Assembly (NCBI RefSeq): GCF_027596085.1
Contig: NC_072465.1
Coordinates: 17,128,207-17,192,206 of the forward strand
From: Anoplopoma fimbria
Taxonomy: Eukaryota > Chordata > Actinopteri > Perciformes > Anoplopomatidae
Reading direction: 5' to 3'
Length of the DNA stretch: 64,000 nt
This document shows, in pieces, positions 1 through 10,558 of this stretch; within the stretch, counting starts at the first letter, position 1, and the number at the start of each line of letters is the position of its first letter. Below the pieces are notes generated by a model. It was not told the origin of the DNA. It saw only the letters and a program-made list of their open reading frames with translations, and did not search any database. The translations under genes were made by a program, and so were the position numbers.

Positions 1-1166
1 ACTCCACTTCTCCGACTCATTAACCTTTCATGCACCATGTTTTGTTATTCCGCTCATGCACATCCGATGTCTGTACTCTCACTCTTTTGGCATATGCTAA
101 ATGTCGAACAATACTAGAAAACACATTGCAGCTACAGTGCAGTCTCTCAATGGGATCAATTAGGTAATTTGTTTATATTTGCTAAAATTTTGTTTTCACT
201 AAGTTTCCATAAGAACTTGTCAATTTGACTAAGTGTAACATATCTGATGCCTTTTGATGCAATTCAACATATAAAACAACTTGAGCACTAAAGCACAAGC
301 AATATTATTTTCTCATGGTGAAAAGGGCTAAGGATTCAGAGTGAGTCAATACAGAGACCACAGCACTTGGTCTGATTAAAACTAATGCTACTGCTTTAAC
401 TCGACAGATGGGCGCCAATATTGACCAATAAAACCAACAGACTTTGTGTCCATTACTCTCATCCACGTCAGTGTTAGACTGGTACATTTAAATGTCTGGA
501 TCTATTAGGACTATGCTAGTCTTGCTACTGTTCATTTTCTGAAAGCTTTTAAGATCGATTATTTGAAATGTAAGGTATAAATGCTGTCAAGTTGAATCCA
601 AATGCAATTAGAATAGGATCACCCTCGGTTGAAAGTGGTATTAACATTCAATAACATTGCAATAAGCAAGATATAAAGGATTACCTCACCTTATCTTAAC
701 ATGATTCAAATTGAAAATGCGTTTCTAATTATCGCTATGAAACAAGTCTGAAGTATTTAGTTTGAAAAGTTTTAGACAGTTAGATAGATAAATTGTTTTA
801 ATGGCATCTAATAGTACAAAGGGTAGTAGCGTATGTTTTATTGGTGTAACAATTAAGAGGAGGATCTTGCAAAATGTTCTCCCCTGTAACGGGTCCCTGG
901 CCCCAAAAGGTTTGAGAGGCCCTTGCTCTAATTAAAAGAGGGTGTGGCATGTGTAAATTAAATTGACCATAGAAGCTAGGTATTATGATCATAAAGACCT
1001 CTGTATTCACACATTGCGCTATTCTTTCATCCCCAAACCCTGTGTTTCATCACAGGCTTGAATTAGCCTAAGTACGTAGAACATAAATCATTTCTTACAC
1101 TATGGCAAATTCATGTCATCTCTCCAAGAGTTTAAACCGCTCAGATTATGTTCCTTTCCTTGTCAG

Positions 1167-1237
1167 ACCTCCGGAGTACGGAGTCCCTGTGCCCCTTGCT
1201 GACGTTCCAGTTTCAAGCAAAGTGGAAGTGGTGACAG
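1167..1237 (+). CDS. Possible internal exon, gene not identified
   Basis: A good acceptor (pyrimidine-rich tract ending ttccttgtcag) is followed by 71 nt open in one frame and a donor (GACAG|gtagtt). The frame reads PPEYGVPVPLADVPVSSKVE and then VVT, rich in GC at third positions unlike the surrounding AT-rich DNA. Entry and exit phases are 2 and 1. I do not recognise the protein. It could be an exon of a plus-strand gene that starts left of the window, or a chance open stretch. Confidence 0.3.
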
Positions 1238-2520
1238 GTAGTTTACCGTTTAGAGGAACAACAGGAGCGCCGCACACAAAGGATCTTATAATCAGGCTTG
1301 CAGACTGAACAGACACACATAAGATCCATTCTTTGGATCACAGCTGACTTCTTTTCAAACTCCAGCCTATCATTTCGCTCACCATCTGTCTCTTAGCCCA
1401 ATTATGACAGCACTGACGTTCCTCTCGCTGTCGTCTGCAGGAACAACGTTGTCAGTTTCAGTGATTTCAGCCGCATCAATTATTGGTGCACTTTTCCTAC
1501 AGGAACATCTGTGTATCCTCATTGGCTTGCTTCATCAGCCACTGCTACATATTGCATATTGATGCCCACACATGAATGCCGACATACACACACACAAGTT
1601 ACATTTTGCAGTTCAGACCATCAATAAATGATCAAATGTGAAAATGAAGCATAGCTCAGATACACTGTCGGTACAACAGCTACATAGAGGGGTTCAGCAT
1701 TAATATTTAACTGGCAAATTCAGATTTGTCAGAAAGTTTTTGGCTTTAATTTACAGAGTAAAATGGATGCACATTAAAGTTAATATGGCTAGTTGGTCCC
1801 TAAAGTTGCACACCAAAGGATTGGAGAGTAACTAAGAAATACGGTAAGCCTAATGCAAAATAAGATGTGCCAAATGAAAGTAGACTCAACAGTCTAATGA
1901 CACACTTAAAAGATCCAAGAACAAAAGCATTATGCAAAAGGTGGGCTTTAAAAGCACTGCATTTACCCTTAAAGGATAATAATAGAAGTACCTCAGTACA
2001 AATTAATACAAAGTACCGTACAGAGAAAGGGGCTCTTTTATACAAATTCTGGACTCTTTGCAGTGGGGAAGCTTGGAAAGGATGAAGAAAGAGACATCGG
2101 CTTGCTTCACAACATCCTGTTAGGATTTATTGATGTTTTGATCTGACGTTGCAGGAGGCCACATAAGATGTCCACATTTTTAATGACATTCATAATGAGA
2201 ATTTTGGATTTGCCTTGCAGTGTTTTTGAGTTCCTGGCCCTGGGTCTAATGTGATTAGGACTTTATTATTTATGTTGTGGGAAATGGAACCATTGTGACA
2301 AAATTGTGTTTATAAAAGGAAATGAACAACAGATCCCGCAAAATGTCCCCATGAACCTTAGCAATTATGTGAAGGTGCAGAGCAACGATGGGACCTAATG
2401 AGTCTTTCAAGATGGTATAAAACACTAAAAAACTGATTCTGGCTCCGTCAAACTGTAAACAAAACTTGTAGAAGGACAAAACAACTCATCAGGGTCTACT
2501 GCTCAGCCACCCATGTCTTT

Positions 2521-2670
2521 TTCAATTCAGTTCAATTTATTTGAATTGCCCAATATCACAAATCACAAATTTGCCTCAGATGGCTTTACAATCTGTGCAG
2601 CATAAGACATCATCTGACCTTGGAGCCTTACATCGGATGAAGAGAAATCTCCCCCAAAAAAACCCTGTTT
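2521..2670. repeat. Teleost interspersed repeat fragment
   Basis: The stretch starts with TTCAATTCAGTTCAATTTAT and continues through caaatcacaaatttgcctcag, ggctttacaat and a segment ending in ctcccccaaaaaaaccctg. This arrangement matches, from memory, a very common dispersed teleost repeat. I cannot name the family with certainty. No target duplication was identified. Confidence 0.5.
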
Positions 2671-2911
2671 GTGCTGTTGTAACTTGAATATATGCCATTT
2701 GGTTTCCCCATCATTGCTCTGTGATACTCTTCTTTTGTTAAAATTAAGGTACTGGTTGATTTTGTACAATTTATATCTGTCACTTTGTTAATGCATTCCA
2801 GCCTACATTTTCATGATTTTTTAAACTGCTTTCCTTTCCACAGTAAAACATTTTTTTATTTTATGACTCATGCACTTATAATTTAAGTTTTCTTGATGTC
2901 TTCTTTGCTTC

Positions 2912-2935
2912 AAAAAAAAAAAAAAAAAAAAAAAA
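2912..2935. repeat. Poly(A) tract
   Basis: Uninterrupted run of about 24 A residues. No retroposed gene could be recognised immediately upstream. Confidence 0.8.
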
Positions 2936-3719
2936 GGAAAATCAGGCTTCTGCTCAAAGCTGAATGAATCATCATCTGTGGATCTGATTTTGTAACAGAT
3001 TATTTCAAGGTTTCAAAGTATTTTTTCCTTTAACGTATTTGCCCAACAACTGAACAGCCACTAAAATAAATCCCACCTCAAATTAATTTCTTGTAAAAAA
3101 ACAAAATTAGAAGCTGCATTAGCACATTAAAGTTTTGCCATTTTCAGACCAACAAGTGAGCGAAGAATAAATAAATGCTAAATGCTTATGAATGGATTAG
3201 TATTCAAAGTGTGCTCTCAGAATAACTTGTTTTAAAAGCTTCAAGGAAGTTCTCCAGGAAGTTTATTAAAAGGGTATTGCTTTATAAGAACATACTTTCA
3301 TTTAGCTTTAACTATGAATTGGGACATAACCAAGAGATCGTTATTTTACATTCAACAACCACAACTTGACCTCTGCAGCTATCTTATACCTATAATCATG
3401 AGCCCAGTATAATATCTCGGCTGTACAGAAAGGCAGATGAAATGACATGTTAATGCAAAAAATAAGAGTAGGACACAACTTCCCAATTACAACACCCAAT
3501 GTGAAGTTGAACATAAAGTGCATTTTTCCAAAACATACGCAAGGTTTTGAGCTGAAATGATTATTTAGTTACTTTTCTGTGATAGCAAACCGACTTCCTT
3601 TCGATTAAGAACCGTTGGTCAGAGAAAGCAAGCGATTACGCATTGTCATGTTAGGCTTTAGGAAATTGTAATGGTGAAAAACCCCCATTATTTTTTACTA
3701 TTTTCAACCATTTTATACA

Positions 3720-3795
3720 CCAAACATTCAATCGATTTATTATGAAAATAATTAGCAGATTAATAAATTTAAAAAATACATTAGTTGCAGCCCTA
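3720..3795. repeat. hAT-like terminal fragment
   Basis: Contains attagcagattaataaa and ends with ttagttgcagccctaca. The terminal AGGGCTGCAAC (read on the minus strand) with a degenerate regulatory-looking ATTAATCG region is the familiar end of a dispersed teleost hAT-type non-autonomous element. Only one end is visible here. Family assignment is from memory. Confidence 0.45.
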
Positions 3796-4851
3796 CAGTG
3801 TTTTTTATTTATTTTGTGAGACATGAGAATCTTCCTTTTTTTGTGCACCCACACATGGAGTCTATGCTACTATATATCTTATATCACCTACGATCACTTA
3901 AACAACAACCTAACCCAGTGAGCCGAACTATACGCTGAGGTCAGTTTCTCTGTGTCTTATAAACAGAAGGCCTGGGAGAGAAGGCAGGCAAATAATTAGA
4001 CCTGCAGTGGAATCGCTGAGGCAAACTGTGCACGGTAGACTTTTGTAATTGGATAAGGGGTTGAGGAGAAGTGTAGTTCTAGATTTTTCTTTGATTTTCT
4101 CCATATTTTCCTCCCCTGCCCTCCGGAGCCCAGGGGAGCACTTAAGGCGGTCCAGAGTAACAGGGTCATAGTAAGGTCATTTCTTTCTTCACATCCTCTA
4201 CGGCATAGAAATGGAATATATTTTGCCAGAAAAATATTATTTAGTTTCTCAGGCATGAAAACATTATTACATTGTAGCATTAAGGGAATAGACATGGGAA
4301 ATTGCAGGGGCCAACAGTACATGATCCCACCTTACTTTGATTAAATTATTAAAAATTTGGAGAAAAAAAAAGAGGCCGAATTGAATTTTTCTGCTTCATG
4401 TTGCCAATTGCTTGTTACCAAGTGACAGACATATTGTATCACTTAAGTCCACTGTAGCTAACCATGACTGGAAAAGCAACAATTACACGCAGGTAAATAA
4501 GGCAATTGTGCCCTTCACCATCAATGCATTTCAAAATTAAGACCAAATATGGAGGAGAACAGCTGTAACGCATCCTCATTAGTCCACAGAAAGATCTTCA
4601 GGAGTAGATGCTTCCCTTTTCAAGCTTTTCAAGCACACATCAGTCTGTGCCAATGCTGCTTCATGGGGGGATTATTCAAATGCACCATCGAAGCTCAGTT
4701 AATGGGTTAAAGAAAGCTTAGCTATTGAGCTAAATCCCATGTCACAGTTAAATAAACCTTGTTAGTGTGGTGCTTCCTTTGTGAAGAATGACATGTATAG
4801 TGTAGGGGATTACCAAAAACTACACCCAAATAGGCACACATGTGCATGCAC

Positions 4852-4881
4852 ACTCACACACACACACACACACACACACAC
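4852..4881. repeat. (AC)n microsatellite
   Basis: About 14 CA dinucleotides. It sits directly upstream of the possible exon at 4924-5008, as intronic microsatellites in fish genes often do. Confidence 0.85.
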
Positions 4882-4923
4882 GCATTTTCTCATGCTAGCT
4901 GTGTATTTGTGGTCCCTCTGCAG

Positions 4924-5008
4924 CAGGTCCTGAGGGAACTGGTGAAGGATGGTCTACATGAAGAGGAGGATGTGTTAGTGTCCTCTCTTTCCAGGTTCCT
5001 AGCCCGGG
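4924..5008 (+). CDS. Possible internal exon, gene not identified
   Basis: The acceptor is ctctgcag|cag, a NAGNAG, so the exon starts at 4924 or 4927. About 85 nt stay open as QQVLRELVKDGLHEEEDVLV followed by SSLSRFLARG, ending at a donor CCGGG|gtaata. The peptide is amphipathic and charged, with coding-like composition that contrasts with its surroundings. It leaves in phase 1. The exon at 1167-1237 also leaves in phase 1 while this one starts in phase 0, so if both belong to one gene another exon lies between them. I do not recognise the protein. Confidence 0.35.
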
Positions 5009-6169
5009 GTAATAATTCTGCAAGGGACCCCCTGTGCAAATATATCACATGTGCCCTTGAATAACAATATGTCTTTGTTTATCTGCAGTGCTATTTGTGT
5101 TTGTAATTATAATCAAAATAATCAAATCAAGTTAAGCAATCAGACTAAATTGTGTAAAGGCCACAGTGATGGGAAATATTGACAAATAGAATAGGTTTGT
5201 TGATTAGAGTCTGCTTACTGTGATTTTGATTGTAAACACAGTCAAATAACAGTTAAGGTGTTAACAGGTGCTATAATGGCTATTATTACATTATTAGAGT
5301 GCAATTAAACAGCTCAATGCAGATTGAAGAAGAATAGCTTTAGATATCGACAGATAAGAAAATGACACTCTACCAGATCCCAGTTTAAAACACAAGTGTA
5401 CAGTCAGCCCATATGATAACCTAAAATAATAAATATTTACAATATATACACAATTTTTTAACATTGTTTTTTTAACATTATCGTATTTTATTTTTCCAGT
5501 TTTCTTCTTTATAAATGAATTTTTAAGTGTTAAAGTGTGAGTCTTGTTTTCAAGGACAGTAAATACTAAGTGTAGATGTTCTTAATGTGTTTAAAAGAAA
5601 TGTCCCTTATGAGCTGCAAATCAGTGAGAGACAAAAGAAGAGTACATTTATCTTCAGTGAGGAGCTGAAAGTGGCGGGGAAGATAATATTTTACCAGCAC
5701 ATAAAGATGCATTCTGGGACAACATGACAATTATAGTGAATGCATTTGTGCACCAGAGGAGTGATTTCAACAAGGAAAAGAGTGCTGGCACTGTAGAGGC
5801 ACAATGACCAAAGTCAAGCCTGACATAGATAAAGCCTACGCTAGCACAAGCCACCAGTGGTGGTTTGGTAGAGGAACCAATAATTCCAACAGAAAAATAA
5901 ATAACACAGGCTTTTCTTTGGTGTCCCTTGAAGAATCACATTTATGAATTTTCATGACTCTCCCTTCATCTGGTGGCTTGGTTTAGACCCACAAATGAAT
6001 GCCATATTATTCATAAGACCGAATAAGAGAGAGCTGTTCTCCTGAGCACAATTCTCCCAAAATCATACCTTAAATCATCAGAAGATACATAATCATCATC
6101 TATGGGGAAAATCATGACAGACCCTGTGTGTAATAAAGATGTTGTTATGTTTCAATCAGCTCCTGAAAT

Positions 6170-6375
6170 CAACATTTATCTTCATTACTAATTTATCTGT
6201 CAATTATGTTTTATTATTAATCAAATTAATAGTTTATTCTATATTAATGTCAGACAATAATTAAATTAAACACTTTCTCCCACAGCCCAAAATGCCATCT
6301 TATACTTTCTTGTTTTGTCCGAACAACAGTATAAAATCCAAAGATATGCAACAGAGAAAAGCAAAAACTGCAAAG
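6170..6375. repeat. hAT-type non-autonomous element, decayed
   Basis: Carries the same internal words as the copy near 25 kb: a degenerate ATTAAT-rich end, then a segment with cagcccaaaatgcca, cttgttttgtccgaacaa and aaatccaaagatat. These correspond in order to the body of a common teleost hAT-like non-autonomous element. The ends are eroded, so the boundaries are approximate. Confidence 0.45.
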
Positions 6376-7498
6376 TACCCGTATAAAAATCACCTCCCAG
6401 CAGCAGTTTGTCAAACAGACAATATGCCGGGGTTGCAACAGGAGCTTGCCCTTTTACAGATAATGGTGAAAACACCTTAACGGCCATGCAAATCAGGCTA
6501 GACGAGGTGTGCATTAGTCACACAGGGCAGAAGTGGGTGGAGGAAATGCTGCTTGTGTACAATCACCGAGTAACAAAAGTGTAATGAAGAAAGTGTTAAA
6601 GTAATCACAATGGAATGTTTCTTGTGGTATTATTTGATCATTTTTTTAAATATCTTTTAGGTTTATGTTCCAAATATGTTGCAAGATTGTGCTCAAAACT
6701 CATCATTTTCGCAATATGTATAATACATAATAATCCTAATTCATTCTCAGGTGGTTCAGCTGTACAGACCAAGGCTGAGTTATCTGCTGTAGCATATGGC
6801 GACAATATGTTACAGAGAATACTTAAGGAATAAATCAGAACTATAAACAATTTCCAGCACTTGACTGTCTAAAAGAAGCAAAGTTTGGAGTGACACCACA
6901 TTCCAGGGGGCATCACACCTCTTGTATCTTAGAGAGAAAGAGTCAGACTAGATGAGATAAAGACAGTGAGAAATTGATGGAGAAAAGTGAAGATCTGGTG
7001 CCCACGGGGAGATAAATGGGAAAAACAGAGGTTGTTTTTTATTTCAGAGGAAAACAGCTGACAAATGATCATTCTGAGTCCAGAGACGGATACAAACAAC
7101 AACCTTTGCCTCAACAAAGGCCTCTTGTCTCCCGAGGAGAAGGCAAAAGGAACTGAACACCATGCTGTCAGCAGTAAAGAGGACAGCTGAAGGGACAAAG
7201 TGGCAGATAAGTGCTCCCGACCATTGTACTGGATTCAGATCATTTGGAAACAGGGTTGTTTTTAGGTATATTAAGTACAATTTACCATTTCCTTGTGAGC
7301 AAGGAAAATAGCAACTCTACACCCACCACTCAAGCGATTTCTATTTAACCATCAGCATGACAAAACATAATATAAATAGACAAACTACACCAGTGACACA
7401 TAACACGCCCCCAACTTATACAAACAAAAAAAGGAAATCAATCCAAGATCAAAATATATTGCTAAAAAGGCACAGAAGACAATACAGTAACCCTGCAC

Positions 7499-7740
7499 CA
7501 ATAGGCCCTTTTCACAGCAGCCATTTTTACATGTCATTGCAGGGTAAACACAGGTGTAATTAATAACATTATTATGGCCCAGTTTGCCCTGGGTGGACCA
7601 GGTTCCTGGTATTGTGTATGCTGGCTCACTGGTGTTACTATGACACTTATTAGAGCAGGACCATAACTCATTTTATGAATTCCACCTGTGTTTACGCTGA
7701 TATGACATGACAGTATGGATGCTGTGAAAAAGGCCTATTG
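7499..7740. mobile_element. MITE with long terminal inverted repeats
   Basis: The left end reads caataggcccttttcacagc and the right end is its near reverse complement (gctgtgaaaaaggcctattg). The match extends inward for about 55 bp: acatgtcat and taaacacaggtg on the left answer cacctgtgttta and atgacatga on the right. The centre carries no coding potential. Its size (242 bp) and structure are those of a miniature inverted-repeat DNA transposon. I see no clear target duplication, so the superfamily is open. Confidence 0.7.
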
Positions 7741-9433
7741 ATTTTAAAATTGATCGGACACAGGTCAGCTTGATATTTGCTACCAAAGGACCAGTGAAAG
7801 AAGTGGGTCAAGGTAGAAATTACATTAAAAAAAGGAATGTAAATCACAGTTATTACTATTGATAATATTGAAAGGATAATAATATGTAAAAACTTGCCCT
7901 AAAATAAAAGTAGATAACAAATTGAATTTGCCTTTGTGGCTTTTTTGTCCTGATCAGGACAAACAGAGATATTGTTATCTGAGAGAGTTTATAGGAGTCT
8001 CTATGAGCACATGTCCCCATCTTAATGTGAGTATTGAGATACATTGGTCCAGGGTGTATTCATGCATGTGCCAACAAAACTAGAGAGTCTGGCATCTGAG
8101 TTGCAGGATAATGTCAGTTACAGTATATTATTGTTGTTACACATTTGATTTGTTAGGGCCACATTTATGAATGGGACAAAACACGTGTCATCATTTAAGG
8201 TTCCCTGTAGAGTTTTTGACCTTGAGTAGCGTTATGGAGCTGTCCCGTTTTTCTAATCAAGTATGTATACAAGGACAAAACATTGGACGTAATACACATT
8301 CCACAGCTGAAGACTGCTGGCAAGTAAACAGGGATGAACAATATACTGGACTCAAAACACTGCTTTGTAAATGTTTTATGAAAAAAGAAACATTTAAACA
8401 TCTGTTAGTCCAAAAGGGACACACAATGTTTTTTGGAGAACACTGAATGTTAATAAACTTTGTTGGTTTTTTTTATAAGAAAAGTCCACAGGGGACCTTT
8501 AAGTATTATGCATTTTTTTAAAGTCCTGTAGTTTGTTTCCTCTTTCAGCTAAATTTCCACAAAATGGACTAAATGAATCCTACAGAAACCACGGCATATG
8601 TTTTCTTTAACTGTTACAATGCAGATTGTACTATAGCTTATGATTCTTGCATTTGGAAAGTGGAAGAGTTGTTTTTTCTTCCCAAAACTATAATGCCGCT
8701 GGAAGTTGAGAAAGTTAGTTTTACTGAAGAGGAAGAAATTCTTGACCTCTTTAAAAACAAGAAAAAGACGCCTGAGGCAAATTTACTGTACAAAAATTCA
8801 ACTATGTTCAAAAGGCTAGAGGCATTCATGGTACTCACACTGCAAAGGACACACAATGTTAGACATATTTACAACTGTGTGGGATTTACATTACCAAACA
8901 AGGCAAATGTCTGGTTAGTCATTCAGTAAATTATTTAATTTTATAAATAAATGCTTATATAAATACAAGAGTTTATAGAAGTGTCTCTGTCTCAGTCCAG
9001 TTATCATTCTGGTCACATTTTCTTAGGCATGTTTGAGTGCAAATTGCAGTCCGATGGTTAAATAAATATGAAGACATGCAGGAAATGTCTCTTGCATAAT
9101 ACTTGCAGCAGAGGAAAGAAAGTAGCAACAGAAAAATAACATCCATCAAAGCTTGAGTATTCACACAGGCTTTTCAAAATTGGAAACCAAGACATATTTT
9201 GGTTGTAAATGCTGCAGGGACACTACCAACTACGGACTGCAGTACGTTAAAATGACTTCAAAGGTAATAGTCACCTGATGGTTGATAATGACGCCAGGCT
9301 TTCAGTGGCTGCGGGGAACATAGACTGTCTCTCTTAAAGATAACAGAACCACAAGACCATGCCTTCTATCTCATCCCACAGGGCATTGCGTTTTTTCTGA
9401 ACGCAGAGGAAGACAGAAACTGGGAAATGGAAT
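7741..9433. other. Non-coding stretch left of the LTR element
   Basis: AT-rich DNA with no recognised gene or repeat. A 118-codon plus-strand open frame (8573-8929) is present, but it has no splice context, no recognised domain and no Kozak-like support, so it is not called as a gene. Confidence 0.5.
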
Positions 9434-9851
9434 TGACCCCGTCGCCCAACCCTGGTAACGTATACCATGGCGGTCAGGGAAGGTGTCCTTCCCCTGTGTG
9501 GTGGGGGAGGCGCTACTACTTGGGCCATTTGGCTCTTCCTTTTCTGCAGCAGGTGCAACTGATTGACCTGATTGGCCTGATTGGCCTATAAAAGGAGGAA
9601 GACATCCAGCCTGTTGGTCTCTCGCTGCTGGGTGACTGAAGCTGCTGCCAAACCTCATCGTCTTTATTTTGGTTTTGTTGTACATTCTCATTACACCAGT
9701 CCATAGCACATTACACATAGTTAAGCTGCCATCTACACTGATACTTAATTTCCTTGTTAGGGCCTTTTTATTGTTAAATAAATATACCAAAAGCTTGTCA
9801 CTGCGTGTCTCCCAATTTGTTATGCCATGCTTGAGCCATGTGGTCATAACA
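9434..9851 (+). repeat. 5' LTR of the Gmr1-type element
   Basis: From 9450 to 9851 it aligns without gaps to the 3' LTR at a constant offset of 5977, differing only at 9615 and 9618. Its extreme 5' end is unlike the 3' LTR. The start at 9434 (TG) assumes a short indel; a gap-free start would be 9440, which lacks TG. It ends in ...ataaca. A TATA box lies at 9587-9593 (TATAAAA in cctataaaagg), preceded by a repeated cctgattgg motif, and AATAAA lies at 9777-9782. Confidence 0.9.
9587..9593 (+). promoter_or_regulatory. TATA box in 5' LTR
   Basis: TATAAAA inside cctataaaagg, placed as expected for the U3 promoter of an LTR element. The identical site is at 15564-15570 in the 3' LTR. Transcription would start roughly 25-30 bases downstream. 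Confidence 0.75.
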
Positions 9852-9854
9852 AAT

Positions 9855-9872
9855 TGGGGGCTCGTCCGGGAT
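9855..9872 (+). other. Primer binding site (tRNA-Pro type)
   Basis: Three bases after the LTR end the sequence reads TGGGGGCTCGTCCGGGAT. This 18-mer is the proline-tRNA primer site known from murine leukaemia virus. It begins with TGG, the complement of the tRNA 3' CCA. Its position next to the LTR fixes the LTR boundary at 9851. Confidence 0.9.
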
Positions 9873-10558
9873 AGGTTTTGCTAAGGTTTTTTTCATATCT
9901 TTCCAAGGCCTGTATAGTTAGTTTGAGAGTGTTATTGTTGGGAGACTCGCAGTGTTTGAGTAGTTGGTTATTTGTTTGTCTTGCTTGGTTGCATATTTGG
10001 TTAATTGGTCGTTTTGATCTTTTGTTTGTTTGAATATGGGTTATTGAGTTGGCCTGTTGATTGATTTGTTTGGCTTGCAGCTTGCAGCAACGGAGAGCTT
10101 GTGAGAGGGATTAGTGACAGTTTTCCCTCCTTTCTGGTGACCTGGTTGCCGGTTATGATCCTCAGCTGGTCGGTGAGTAGTATGGGATTGTTTGCACCTT
10201 AAATGTCATTGAAGCCAGTGGGTTAGTTATGGGCTAAGTGAACCCCCGTGTAGAAGTAGAGCGTTTATCGCTGTTTTTTTTTTGGTTTTGTTTTGTTTTG
10301 TTTGTTGTTTTTGGGTGTGTCGAACGCGCTGGGGTTGCTAGCAACCAAATTGCATGAGGGCACACCGAAGACTAGTTGGTAGCTAGATAGGGACTTCTAC
10401 TTCCAGTTAGATACGGGGCAGCTCTGATAATTATCCCTCTTGTGCTTTTGGTGATATATCACGCTACTCACCGTTCTGAGTCGGGGCATTATAGCTGATA
10501 ACAGGTTATTGGTACTACTGATTAAGCATTTGTGGACCGTTGATTGGCTTACAGTAGG
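9873..10558 (+). other. Leader of the Gmr1-type element
   Basis: Untranslated leader between primer site and gag start, rich in T and G with several gtttgtttg-like runs and a poly(T) near 10271-10281. A TGA stop in the gag frame at 10541-10543 closes the frame just before a TTG codon, so the first in-frame ATG (10559) is the likely start. Packaging signals are expected here in general, but none can be recognised by eye. Confidence 0.6.

Larger units (their letters stand above)
1..7498. other. Gene-poor left flank
   Basis: AT-rich sequence with no convincing complete gene. It holds two possible short exons (1167-1237 and 4924-5008), a poly(A) run at 2912-2935, a teleost interspersed repeat near 2521-2670, decayed hAT-like fragments near 3720-3795 and 6170-6375, and an AC microsatellite near 4852-4881. 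Open frames of 60-110 codons occur on both strands but lack coding-like composition or splice context. The missing 3' exons of tex264 could lie here or beyond the left edge; I did not recognise them. Confidence 0.6.

Noticed and set aside
8573..8929. 118-codon plus-strand open frame
   Set aside because: No recognised domain, AT-rich, no splice sites or upstream promoter. May be chance.
9371..9847. 158-codon minus-strand open frame over the 5' LTR, and a similar one at 15369-15839
   Set aside because: Antisense translation of the LTR; identical in both LTRs only because the LTRs are identical. No domain.
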